From: Pseudomonadota bacterium | GTDB taxonomy: Bacteria; Pseudomonadota; Gammaproteobacteria; Burkholderiales; Rhodocyclaceae | Direction of reading: 5' to 3' | Assembly (NCBI GenBank): GCA_018261895.1 | Contig: JAGTRT010000023.1 | Location: 1 to 64,000 of the forward strand | Length of the DNA stretch: 64,000 nucleotides | Shown: positions 55,202 through 63,372 of the stretch, piece after piece | Layout: the number at the start of each line of letters is the position of its first letter | Position numbering within the stretch: position 1 is the first letter of the stretch | Made by a program: the position numbers and the translations under genes | Notes under the pieces: generated by a model | Database searches by the model: none | Told to the model about the DNA's origin: nothing | What the model saw: only the letters and a program-made list of their open reading frames with translations

Positions 55202-56425
55202 ATGGAGGGGGAAAATGAAAAACAAGAAGTCCTGCCGGCTTCGGCGCATGCTGCACCAACCGATCGCCAACCGGGCATGACCCAGGCCGCAACCAGTTCG
55301 CCGAAGACCGCCCTGGTCCTGACCGGCGGCGGCGCCAGAGCGGCGTATCAGGTCGGCGTGCTACTCGCCGTCTCCAAGCTGTCGACCAACCGCAAGAAAA
55401 ACCCCTTCCCCATCCTTTGCGGGACCTCGGCCGGCGCCATCAACGCAGCCAGCATCGCCTGCCTGGCGGACAATTTCGGCAAGGCGGTGTCCGTACTGGC
55501 CAGCTTCTGGCGAAACATGCATGCCGGCGACATCTACCGGGCAGACCCTCTGGGCATTGGCGTTTCAGGCGCACGCTGGATGACGATGCTGACCCTGGGC
55601 TGGCTGATTCGCAGCCGTCCGCGTTCGCTGCTCGACAACTCGCCCCTGCGGGAATTGCTGAGCCGGCATCTGGATTTCAACGGCGTCCAGCGCTCGATCG
55701 CCAAGGGCGCGCTGCACGCGCTCAGCATCTCGGCCTCAGGTTACGAATCCGGCGACAACATCAATTTCTTTCAGGGCCATCCCGATGCCCAGCCCTGGCA
55801 CCGGGTCCAGCGCATCGGTATCCGCTCGGAAATCGGTGTCGATCACCTGCTCGCATCGAGTGCGATTCCCTTCATCTTTCCCGCTACCAAGATTCATCGC
55901 GAATACTTTGGCGACGGTTCGATGCGTCAGCTGGCGCCAATCTCGCCGGCCATCCATCTTGGTGCTGAACGGGTACTGATCATTGGCGCTGGACGCAAGA
56001 ACGAGCATCAGGAACGTCGCCGGGTGGACAGCCATCCATCGCTGGCCCAGATTGCCGGTCACGCGCTATCCAGCATCTTCCTCGACAGCCTGGCCGTCGA
56101 TATTGAACGGATGCAGCGCATCAACCGCACGCTCTCGGCCATTCCACCCGATGTCAGGGAAAAGACGGACATTCCCCTGCGACCGGTCAAGGCGCTGATC
56201 ATTTCACCGTCGGAACGACTTGAGCGCATTGCCGCGGAACATGCGAGTGCCCTGCCCGTGGCCATGCGGATGATGCTCGGTGGCATTGGCGGCATGAACC
56301 GGCGCAATGGGACCCTGACCAGTTACCTGTTGTTTGAAAAGCCCTACACCCGTGCCTTGATCGACCTGGGCTACGCCGACACGATGGCGCGGGCGGACGA
56401 AGTCGTGGAGTTTCTGGACCTCTGA
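55202..56425 (+). CDS. Patatin-like phospholipase
   Basis: Ser/Asp-dyad lipid acyl hydrolase of up to 407 residues. Oxyanion loop LTGGGARAAYQVG, nucleophile elbow CGTSAGAINA, and catalytic Asp in FGDGSMRQLAP. The start is uncertain: ATG at 55202, or ATG at 55277 (MTQAATSSPK), which would bring the glycine loop close to the N-terminus as in homologues. C-terminal DUF3336-like extension absent. Function probably membrane lipid turnover. Confidence 0.88.
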   Translation: MEGENEKQEVLPASAHAAPTDRQPGMTQAATSSPKTALVLTGGGARAAYQVGVLLAVSKLSTNRKKNPFPILCGTSAGAINAASIACLADNFGKAVSVLASFWRNMHAGDIYRADPLGIGVSGARWMTMLTLGWLIRSRPRSLLDNSPLRELLSRHLDFNGVQRSIAKGALHALSISASGYESGDNINFFQGHPDAQPWHRVQRIGIRSEIGVDHLLASSAIPFIFPATKIHREYFGDGSMRQLAPISPAIHLGAERVLIIGAGRKNEHQERRRVDSHPSLAQIAGHALSSIFLDSLAVDIERMQRINRTLSAIPPDVREKTDIPLRPVKALIISPSERLERIAAEHASALPVAMRMMLGGIGGMNRRNGTLTSYLLFEKPYTRALIDLGYADTMARADEVVEFLDL

Positions 56426-56441
56426 GCGCCGGAAGCGGTGC

Positions 56442-56845
56442 TCAGAACTTGCCCGAATCGACCCCGGAGGCCAGATCGGCGGTCACCTGATCGAAACGCA
56501 AGGTCCGCTTTCCCTTGTGATCCTTGCTGAAATCGGCGGCGTCCACGCGTCGATCCGTTCGAGATTGTAGAAGTCGGTGACGTAGATTCCTGCGATGTCG
56601 TCCTTGCGATGGTTTGGCGCGTATTTGGCCAGGTCATGCAGGAACTTGAACATGTCCTTGGCACCGTCGAAGAAATGGGCATGGCCGTCTTTCCAGGTCA
56701 CAACGGCCACCCAGTTCGGGTATTTCGACACCAGCATGCCGCACACCGGACACAAATCCTTTGCGCCGGGCTTGGGAAGGTTCTGGGCAACCGCCAGCGG
56801 TGCCCAGAACGCAACAGCTAACAATAAAAACAGTCGACGGCGCAT
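56442..56845 (-). pseudogene. NosL-family copper protein, broken by internal deletion and frameshift
   Basis: Exported NosL-like protein. Signal peptide FLLLAVAFWAPLAVA, then the metal motif DLCPVCGMLVSKYPNWVAVV and FFDGAKDMFKFLHDLAKYAP. The frame is good through GIYVTDFYNLERIDA and then runs into unrelated residues. In the next frame the family's usual C-terminus (DAADFSKDHKGKRTLRFDQVT) continues to a TGA at 56442. About 25-30 residues of the GSDVxGPMG-type segment are missing. Likely inactive unless the assembly is wrong. Overlaps the second NosL gene by one base. Confidence 0.82.
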
Positions 56846-57450
56846 CAGCCCTTCTTCATTTCCGCGGCGCGCTTGCGACGCTCTTCACGATTCTTGCGAA
56901 TCATGGCAACGTCAGCGGCCATGTCAAGATAGGACTCGCGCAGGGCGTCATTGAAATTGCCCAGCGAACCGCCGTGCTTGGCCTGAAACTCCTTGGCGGT
57001 GCTCAGCGAGGCGAAGGAATGCTTGCTGCGCTTGGTCATCGCATGCTTGAGGTCGGCGCCGATCAGATAAACCATGCTATCGACCGGGGTCAGCGGGCGC
57101 GGCTCGGTCGTTGAGCCGTAATCCGGCCCCCAGATGTTCTTCGGTTCGCGGTCGATATTGACGCCTAGGCTGAGCGACAGGCAATGGATGGAACAAACGC
57201 CATCCACCAGATCGTCGGAATACTGGACGAGCATGCGGGCGCGGTGGTGTTCCTTGCGATCCATGCCGCAATACGGGCACTTCGGATATTTCTCGAACTC
57301 GTTTTCCAGCGGCTTGGCATCGGCCGCTTTTTTGGGAATGAACTGGTTCGGTGTGCCGTCGGTAGCGCATGCGGTGTTCGCACTGGCCTGCGTTGTAGCG
57401 GCGGCAAGGCCGGAAAGAACGGACATCTTGAGAAGGTCACGGCGTTTCAT
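56845..57450 (-). CDS. NosL-family protein, second paralogue
   Basis: Protein of 201 residues with an N-terminal MKRRDLLKMSVLSGLAAATTQA, a Tat-like signal. KCPYCGMDRKEHHRARMLVQYSDD has the NosL metal motif CxYCGM, and GVCSIHCLSLSL adds a second cysteine pair. C-terminal basic tail (RKNREERRKRAAEMKKG). NosL proteins bind Cu(I) and help mature nitrous oxide reductase. The Cu ATPase nearby supports a copper role here. Confidence 0.83.
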   Translation of the reverse strand: MKRRDLLKMSVLSGLAAATTQASANTACATDGTPNQFIPKKAADAKPLENEFEKYPKCPYCGMDRKEHHRARMLVQYSDDLVDGVCSIHCLSLSLGVNIDREPKNIWGPDYGSTTEPRPLTPVDSMVYLIGADLKHAMTKRSKHSFASLSTAKEFQAKHGGSLGNFNDALRESYLDMAADVAMIRKNREERRKRAAEMKKG

Positions 57451-57531
57451 TGTTGCTCTCCCTGTAGCTGATTATTAGCCGTGAAATATTAGCGCCTGGT
57501 GATAGGGACAGGCTGCGACAAAATGTCGCAG

Positions 57532-58233
57532 CTAGCCCAGCAAACTGTTCATCACCGTGTAGTAGCGAATGCCCTGCCAGAGCGTCGACACCCCCAGCGC
57601 GATGACGAACAGCGCCGCGCCCTTGAGCAACCAGCCGCGCAACTTTGGACCGAGCTTGCCGAACAGGAAGGAGGCCGAGAGCATCGACGGCAGCGTGCCG
57701 GCGCCGAAGGCCAGCATGAGCAAACCACCTTCCAGAATCGATGGCGCCGTGGTCGCCTTGACGGCCATGGCCATGGTCATCGAACACGGCATCAGGCCGT
57801 TGATCGCGCCGCCGATCAACGCGCCGACCACCGGGCCTTTCTGCACCGCCAGCATGAACTGCCGGCGCAGCCAGGCGATGGGGGCAAAGCCAAGACGGTT
57901 GCGGAAAGGTGAAACGCCGAGCAGATCAAGGCCGAGCAGGATGACGACGATACCGGCAACGATCTGCAGCACGCCCTGCAGCTTGCCGAACTGCCCCGTG
58001 GAAATGAGCACCGCGCCAATCGCTGCGGCAATTACACCAACGACCGTGTAGATGGCAACCCGCGCACCGTGATAGGCCAGATAAGGCCAGACACCCTTGG
58101 CACCGAGTTTCATGAAAAACCCGGAAACCAGCCCGCCGCACATGCCGAGGCAATGGCCACTACCGAGCAGGCCGGTCATGAAGGCAAGCCAGTAGGAAAA
58201 TTCGGCGATGGCGTGGTGGTGGCTGTGGTCCAA
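57532..58233 (-). CDS. SafE/TauE-like permease (cytochrome/Cu-cluster type)
   Basis: Six-TM protein of 233 residues of the sulfite exporter TauE/SafE-like family. Opening MDHSHHHAIAEFSYWLAFMTGLLGSGHCLGMCGGLV includes a His-rich tail and the GHCLGMCGG motif seen in relatives next to Cu ATPases and cytochrome oxidase assembly genes. Central GLMPCSMTMAMAVKA repeats the Cys/Met pattern. Probably a copper or thiol transporter for cuproenzyme assembly. Confidence 0.83.
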   Translation of the reverse strand: MDHSHHHAIAEFSYWLAFMTGLLGSGHCLGMCGGLVSGFFMKLGAKGVWPYLAYHGARVAIYTVVGVIAAAIGAVLISTGQFGKLQGVLQIVAGIVVILLGLDLLGVSPFRNRLGFAPIAWLRRQFMLAVQKGPVVGALIGGAINGLMPCSMTMAMAVKATTAPSILEGGLLMLAFGAGTLPSMLSASFLFGKLGPKLRGWLLKGAALFVIALGVSTLWQGIRYYTVMNSLLG

Positions 58234-58245
58234 AACGGGATTCCT

Positions 58246-58279
58246 ACGGTCAACCGGAAAAAATGGCCAAAATTGAAAT
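58246..58279 (-). repeat. 34-bp dispersed repeat between the Cu ATPase and SafE-like genes
   Basis: Starts two bases after the ATPase stop (TGAAC then ATTTCAATTTTGG), ends CCGGTTGACCGT, about two differences from consensus. Same junction form (TGAACATTTC) as copy 1 after lpxH. Confidence 0.9.
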
Positions 58280-58281
58280 GT

Positions 58282-60714
58282 TCACCGCTGCAGGCGCAGG
58301 GAGTTGGCGACGACCGAAGTCGAGCTCATCGCCATGGCGGCCGCCGCGATCATCGGGTTGAGGCGGCCGGCGGCGGCGACCGGGATGGCGATGACGTTGT
58401 AGCCGAGCGCCCAGAACAGGTTCTGGCGGATGATCGCCATGGTCCGCCGCGACAGGTCGATACCGGCTGCAACGCGGGCGATGTCGCCGCCGACCAGTGT
58501 GATGTCGGCTGATTCGACGGCAATGTCGGCGCCGCCGCCGATGGCAAAGCCGACGTCGGACGCGGCCAGGGCCGGAGCGTCGTTGATGCCGTCGCCGATC
58601 ATGCCAACCTTCTCGCCGGCCTGCTGCAATTCGTGGATGACGGCCAGTTTGTCGGCCGGTGTGGCGCGGGCGACGACGCGGTCGATGCCGACCAGTTGGG
58701 CGACATGGCGGGCGACGGCGTCGACGTCGCCGGTCGCCATCACGGTTTTGAGACCGAGGCTATGCAGCAGCGCGATGGCCTCGCGGGCACCGGCACGCGG
58801 CTGGTCGGCGATGGCGAAGATGGCCACCGGTTGGCCGTCGACCGCAATGAAGACGGGGGTCTTGCCCTGCTCGGCCAGCCGGTGTGCTTCATCGGCAAGC
58901 GGCGCGCAGGCGATGCCCATTTCGTCGAGCAGCGCGGCGTTGCCGATGACGATGTCCAGCCCATCGACTTGCGCCGTGATGCCACGCCCCGGGTGGGCGG
59001 CGAAGGATTCGGCGGCCAGCGTGTCTTTCAGGCGTGGCTTGCTCCACTCGGCCAGCGCCCGGGCAAGGAAGTGTTCGGAACCGGCTTCGGCTGCGGCAAT
59101 CAGACTGGCCAGCCGGGCCTCATCCATACCGGGCAGGATGAAAGTATCGGTGACGACCGGCTTGCCTTCGGTAATTGTGCCGGTCTTGTCGAAGACGACG
59201 GTAGTCAGCTTGGCCGCCGTTTCGAGCGCCTCGCCGTTGCGGATGAAAATGCCGCGCTTGGCGGCCTGGCCGGTGCCGACCATGATCGCCGTCGGCGTGG
59301 CCAGCCCGAGGGCGCAAGGGCAGGCGATGAGCAGGACGGCGACGGAATGGGCCAGCGCGGCGGACACCGGATGCCCGGCCATGGCCCAGCCGGCGAAGGT
59401 CAGCGCGGCAATGCCGCCGACGGCCGGCACGAAGCGGGCCGAAATGCGGTCGGCAAGCTTCTGCACCGGCAGCTTGCTGCCCTGCGCCTGATCGACCAGT
59501 TTGACGATGCCGGACAGAACGGTGTCACCCCCAACGGCGGTAACCGTCATGACGAAACTGCCGTTGCCATTCAGGCAGCCGCCGATCACCTTGTCGCCGG
59601 CCGTCTTGGCCACCGGCAGCGATTCGCCGGTGATCATCGCTTCATCGACCGAGGAAGCGCCTTCGAGGACGCAGCCGTCGGTCGGAATCTTGTCGCCGGC
59701 CCGCACGCGCAGGCGATCCCCGATCTGCACGTCGTCGATGGATACTTCGAATTCGCTGCCGTCGGCCTCGATGCGCAGCGCCGTTTCCGGCTGCAGTTCG
59801 ATGAGCTTGCGGATCGCCTCGCCGGCCTTGCCCTTGGCGCGCTCTTCCATGTAGCGGCCGAGCAGCACGAAGGTACAGATACCGGCCGCCGACTCGAAAT
59901 AGACGTGGTGGTGCATCCGGAACACGCCGGGAATGCTGTAGGCCCAGGCGGCGCCGGCGCCGATGGCGATCAGCGTGTCCATGTTGGCTTCGCCCTGTTT
60001 GGCCAGCATCCAGGCCTTGCGGAAAATGCTGTTGCTGCTGCCGAACAGGATGGCCGACGACAGCGCGAATTCCATGACGCGCAAAGCCGGCGAGCGATGC
60101 ATGGCCATGCCGGAGATCATCACCGGCACGGTCAGGATGGCCGCCTGGATGAAGCGTTTCTTGGCTTCCTCGACGCGCTCCTTTTCACGCTCGACGATCA
60201 GGCGGCGCTGTGCCAGCGTGTCCATCGGCCGCGTCGTATAGCCCAGCGCGCTGACGACTTTCGACACCGCCTCGCGGTCGATGACGCCATTGACCGTCAC
60301 CGTCTCGGCGGCGAAATTGACCGAGGCGTAGCGCACACGCGGGTCGCGCTTGAGCTTCATTTCGATGAGCAGAGCGCAGGAGGCGCAGCTCATGCCTTCG
60401 ATGGCCAGCGAGCATTCCTGCACCGGGCCATCGACCGGCGCGGCAACGACGGGCGCCGCTTTCGGCGCGGCAATCAGGTTGCCGAGCACGGCATCCAGCG
60501 TCGCCAGCAGGCGTTCTTCCGGCAAGGCCGCCGGGTCGTATTCGACGATCAGCGAACCGATGTCGGCGACGATGCGCACCTCCTTGATGGCCGGATGCTT
60601 GCGCAGCAGGATTTCCAGGATGTAGCACCGCTCCTGCTCTTTTTCGAGCGAAGGGGCCAGCACCCGAAGGCGGCGGCGCAGGCGGTGGGCGATCCGGAAA
60701 TGTTTCGGCGTCAC
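58282..60714 (-). CDS. Copper-translocating P1B-type ATPase
   Basis: Cu+ pump of 810 residues. The GTG at 60714 overlaps the upstream stop (GTGA), whereas the track start adds 36 implausible residues. The N-terminus has a degenerate HMA-like domain without CxxC (residues about 1-75), then a true HMA with GMSCASC near 110. MITGESLPVAK, the ion site CPC in LIACPCALGLATP (about 465), DKTGTITEGKP (about 506) and GDGINDAPAL (about 708) are intact. CPC indicates Cu(I). It resembles CtpA/CcoI-type exporters that feed periplasmic cuproenzymes. Confidence 0.94.
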   Translation of the reverse strand: MTPKHFRIAHRLRRRLRVLAPSLEKEQERCYILEILLRKHPAIKEVRIVADIGSLIVEYDPAALPEERLLATLDAVLGNLIAAPKAAPVVAAPVDGPVQECSLAIEGMSCASCALLIEMKLKRDPRVRYASVNFAAETVTVNGVIDREAVSKVVSALGYTTRPMDTLAQRRLIVEREKERVEEAKKRFIQAAILTVPVMISGMAMHRSPALRVMEFALSSAILFGSSNSIFRKAWMLAKQGEANMDTLIAIGAGAAWAYSIPGVFRMHHHVYFESAAGICTFVLLGRYMEERAKGKAGEAIRKLIELQPETALRIEADGSEFEVSIDDVQIGDRLRVRAGDKIPTDGCVLEGASSVDEAMITGESLPVAKTAGDKVIGGCLNGNGSFVMTVTAVGGDTVLSGIVKLVDQAQGSKLPVQKLADRISARFVPAVGGIAALTFAGWAMAGHPVSAALAHSVAVLLIACPCALGLATPTAIMVGTGQAAKRGIFIRNGEALETAAKLTTVVFDKTGTITEGKPVVTDTFILPGMDEARLASLIAAAEAGSEHFLARALAEWSKPRLKDTLAAESFAAHPGRGITAQVDGLDIVIGNAALLDEMGIACAPLADEAHRLAEQGKTPVFIAVDGQPVAIFAIADQPRAGAREAIALLHSLGLKTVMATGDVDAVARHVAQLVGIDRVVARATPADKLAVIHELQQAGEKVGMIGDGINDAPALAASDVGFAIGGGADIAVESADITLVGGDIARVAAGIDLSRRTMAIIRQNLFWALGYNVIAIPVAAAGRLNPMIAAAAMAMSSTSVVANSLRLQR

Positions 60715-61307
60715 TTGGTTTTGCGGTAACGGACGAGCAGGAAGACGAGGTAGAACACCGTCAGCCAGGCATTGCTGTGGGCGACGGGGTTCTGCAGCCA
60801 GCGCTTGGTGATCAGGTCCCAATGCACGCGGATCAGGTAGAAGGCGACGATGTCGTTGAAGAAGTTGGTGATTGCCTTCTCGGTCAGCGCGCTTTCGACC
60901 ATCGGCTGGAAACGCGCCTGCAGCGAGCCTTCCGGGGCCGGTTGCGCTGGGATGATGATCGCCTTGAGCTTGTCGAGCAGTGGCTGGAAACCATTGTTCA
61001 GGTCGATGGACGGGGCGGCTTCCGGCTCGGCAGCGGGCGCATCTTCAAGCGGCAGGCCGGGCAGCAGGCTGAACAGGTGTCGGGCAACCTCGGCCGTGCT
61101 CAATGCCTGCGCGTCGAAACGGATGGAAATGCGCTTCCAGCCACGGTCGACCGCAGCACTGCTCAGGCCGACCAGGGTTTTCATGCCTTCTTCGATGGCA
61201 GCCACGGCGGCCTCGCCGCAGATCTCAGCCGGCAGTTCGAGGCGCAGATAGCCCGGCTCGCGATGAAGAACGACGATGCGTTGCGCCAGTTCGGCGGTTT
61301 GCGTCAT
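60711..61307 (-). CDS. HMA-like domain protein with C-terminal membrane helix
   Basis: 198 residues. N-terminal ferredoxin-like fold (IVVLHREPGYLRLELPAEICGEAAVAAIEEGMKTLVGLSS) resembles HMA_2 domains but lacks CxxC. Linker rich in Pro/Glu/Ala, then a helical region and one TM segment (SNAWLTVFYLVFLLVRY). Overlaps the ATPase start, so the two products likely act together. The same degenerate fold starts the ATPase itself. Confidence 0.7.
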   Translation of the reverse strand: MTQTAELAQRIVVLHREPGYLRLELPAEICGEAAVAAIEEGMKTLVGLSSAAVDRGWKRISIRFDAQALSTAEVARHLFSLLPGLPLEDAPAAEPEAAPSIDLNNGFQPLLDKLKAIIIPAQPAPEGSLQARFQPMVESALTEKAITNFFNDIVAFYLIRVHWDLITKRWLQNPVAHSNAWLTVFYLVFLLVRYRKTK

Positions 61308-61317
61308 GTTGCCTCCG

Positions 61318-61686
61318 TCAGGCCGCCGAGGTTTCGCTGACCGGCGGCGGATTGCCCTCGATCTTGTCCTGGGCTTCGGCCATCAGGTCGGCCAGGTTTT
61401 CCTTCTGGTGCAGCGCGAAATCCTTGCCCATGCCGGTCGCCTTGGACAGGCCATCGACGATTTCCTTCTGGTACTTGAAGAGCAGGAAACCGGCGGCAAT
61501 GCCACCCGCCGCTCCGACGGCCAGCAGGGTCAGCGGATTGCGCAACAGCGCACCGCCGAGCAGGCCCTTGCCGGCTGCAAAGCCGGCACCGGCCATCATG
61601 GCGCCGGTCGCCATCGGTTTGCTCATCATGTGGCCCGCCGTACTCATCATGTGCGGCATTTTCTTCATCATCTCTTCGGTCATCAT
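61318..61686 (-). CDS. Met-rich small membrane protein
   Basis: 122 residues beginning MMTEEMMKKMPHMMSTAGHMM, a Met/His-rich leader of the kind that binds Cu(I). Glycine-zipper TM helices (ATGAMMAGAGFAAGKGLLGG; LTLLAVGAAGGIAAGFLLF) follow, with an acidic cytoplasmic tail. No family recognised. Ten bases before the HMA-like gene in the operon. Confidence 0.7.
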   Translation of the reverse strand: MMTEEMMKKMPHMMSTAGHMMSKPMATGAMMAGAGFAAGKGLLGGALLRNPLTLLAVGAAGGIAAGFLLFKYQKEIVDGLSKATGMGKDFALHQKENLADLMAEAQDKIEGNPPPVSETSAA

Positions 61687-61698
61687 GGTCGTTTCCTT

Positions 61699-61881
61699 TC
61701 AGGATTTCTGGGCTGAATTCTGCTCATTTTGAACCGGCGTTTCCTTGATGTCATGCAACATCTCGTAAATTCCCCGGCAACCTTCGCAGCAGAACTGGTA
61801 TTGCTTCTCCGGCGTGTTGAGGACGAAGGGCTTGACGCCGACATCGAGGCTGCACAGGTCGCAGGCGCGGTTCTCGCTCAT
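61699..61881 (-). CDS. Cys-rich TRASH-like metal-binding small protein
   Basis: 60 residues from the ATG at 61881, which overlaps the TlpA-like stop by four bases. The track's 160-residue ORF is mostly shadow. ACDLCSLDV and YQFCCEGCRGIYEMLHDI form a C-x2-C...C-C-x2-C pattern like the N-terminal metal domain of CcoI-type ATPases. Probably a cytosolic Cu or Zn chaperone for the adjacent ATPase. Confidence 0.72.
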   Translation of the reverse strand: MSENRACDLCSLDVGVKPFVLNTPEKQYQFCCEGCRGIYEMLHDIKETPVQNEQNSAQKS

Positions 61882-62363
61882 TGCAGCAATTCCTGGACAT
61901 GGCGGGCGAAGGTCGCTTCGTCCGCCTCGCCGACGATCTTGCCGCGCACGATGCCCTGGCCGTCGATGAAGAAGGTGGTCGGCAGGCCGACCACGCCATA
62001 GCTGCGGGCGATGGCTGAATTCTCGTCGAGCAGCGCCGGGTAGCTGACGCCGAGCTTGGCCATGAAGGCGCTGATCGTCGCCTTGTCCTGGCCCGCGTTG
62101 ATCGCCAGCACCTGCAGCTTGCCCTGGTTGGCCCGATAGACGGGTTCGATGGCCTTCATTTCGCCCTCGCAGAACTTGCACCAGTCAGCCCAGAAGCGGA
62201 CGACCAGCGCCTTGCCGGCATAGGCGGCGGGAAACTGCTCGGCAGCGCCATCAAGCCGGCTGGTCTGGAAAGCCGGGGCGGTGCTGCCAATATTGATGTT
62301 GGCCTTGGGCGTCTCGCTGCCGCAGGCGCTCAAAAACAGGGCGAAAATCAGGAGAAAGCGCAT
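61878..62363 (-). CDS. TlpA/ResA-like thioredoxin lipoprotein
   Basis: 161-residue lipoprotein (lipobox LSAC) with thioredoxin fold. Active site RFWADWCKFCEGEM (WCxxC) and cis-Pro in VGLPTTFFID. It would reduce disulfides or copper sites in the periplasm, as TlpA/ScoI-like proteins do in cytochrome oxidase and NosZ maturation. One base after the eight-TM-type gene. Confidence 0.9.
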   Translation of the reverse strand: MRFLLIFALFLSACGSETPKANINIGSTAPAFQTSRLDGAAEQFPAAYAGKALVVRFWADWCKFCEGEMKAIEPVYRANQGKLQVLAINAGQDKATISAFMAKLGVSYPALLDENSAIARSYGVVGLPTTFFIDGQGIVRGKIVGEADEATFARHVQELLQ

Positions 62364-62364
62364 C

Positions 62365-63372
62365 TCAGTGTTCGATCAGGATCAGGTTGGAGGTCAGCAC
62401 GAAGCCGGTGGCCAGCGCCGTGAACAGAATATAGCCTGCCACGGTCAACCCGGAAAATCGCCGAGAAATGAAAGGGATGATTTTGGCCAGACTGGGCACC
62501 CCGGCGAAGGGCTGGACGGCCCCAGCGCCCAGACCGGCCGCCGTGGCGACGAACAACGGCACGTAGAGCCAGTAACCCAGGTAGTCGTATTCCGGCTTGA
62601 GGATACAGAACGGGCAGTGGTGGTGCGGATGCTCGTAGATGTAGAGCGAGATGAAGGAGAGCACGCCGGTGATGGCGGCGATGAAGGCACCGGCGCTGGC
62701 CAGTGCCAGTAGATAGCCGCTGGTCCGCCCGCCGCGCCGCCAATGCCAGAGCGCCACGCCAATTGCGGCGATCATCGCGCCATAGAACAGCCAGATGGCC
62801 GGCAGCGGTTCGAGGCCGGAGGCTTCGGCGGCGATGGTCTTGGCCTCGCCGGAGAACAGGCTGCCGCAGCACGAGGTGATCACATTGGCCTTGAGACCGG
62901 AGAAATACTGGAACTCCAGCCAGAAGCTGCCTGCGAGCAAGGGCAGCAAAAGCAGCAGCAGGCCGTACTTGATGCGGACCAGCGGGTAATCGCGGGCTTG
63001 CGTATCGACGTGGTTGATGGCCAGCCACATGGCGGCCAGGAAGAAAATGGCCATCTGCGCGATGAGCGACGGAAAGCCGTAGTCATTGACGTTGAGCGTA
63101 CCGACCGCGCACATGGCGCCGACGAACATCACCGACAGCCGGTCGGCGTTGAAGACAAAAAGCAGCAACGCGGCCAGCTGGACGAGCATGACGAAGGAGA
63201 GCAGCGTCGAGAACAGGTAGGTGCGGCGCTCCAGCGCCAGTTGCCGCTCCGAACCGCTGGCGATGTCCCAGTGGCGGATGACCTGCACAGCAAAGGGCGC
63301 GGCGGCGAGCAGCATGAGCACCGCGACGCCGGCGGCCATGAGCAGCGCGATGATGGCGGGCTGGAAGAGCAT
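62365..63372 (-). CDS. Polytopic membrane protein with Cys motifs, unknown function
   Basis: 335 residues with about eight TM helices. Distinctive elements are VITSCCGSLFSGEAKTIAAEA and HPHHHCPFCILKPEYDYLGYW, Cys/His-rich segments on the same face. A VKOR-like or Cu(I)-site function is possible. No family recognised. Its ATG overlaps the ABC ATPase stop. The segment FSRRFSGLTV may come from a diverged dispersed repeat. Confidence 0.7.
   Translation of the reverse strand: MLFQPAIIALLMAAGVAVLMLLAAAPFAVQVIRHWDIASGSERQLALERRTYLFSTLLSFVMLVQLAALLLFVFNADRLSVMFVGAMCAVGTLNVNDYGFPSLIAQMAIFFLAAMWLAINHVDTQARDYPLVRIKYGLLLLLLPLLAGSFWLEFQYFSGLKANVITSCCGSLFSGEAKTIAAEASGLEPLPAIWLFYGAMIAAIGVALWHWRRGGRTSGYLLALASAGAFIAAITGVLSFISLYIYEHPHHHCPFCILKPEYDYLGYWLYVPLFVATAAGLGAGAVQPFAGVPSLAKIIPFISRRFSGLTVAGYILFTALATGFVLTSNLILIEH
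62441..62470 (-). repeat. Possible diverged dispersed-repeat copy inside a coding region
   Basis: ACGGTCAACCCGGAAAAT matches the repeat end with one insertion. The rest is weak. It lies in frame inside the polytopic membrane protein gene. Confidence 0.3.
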
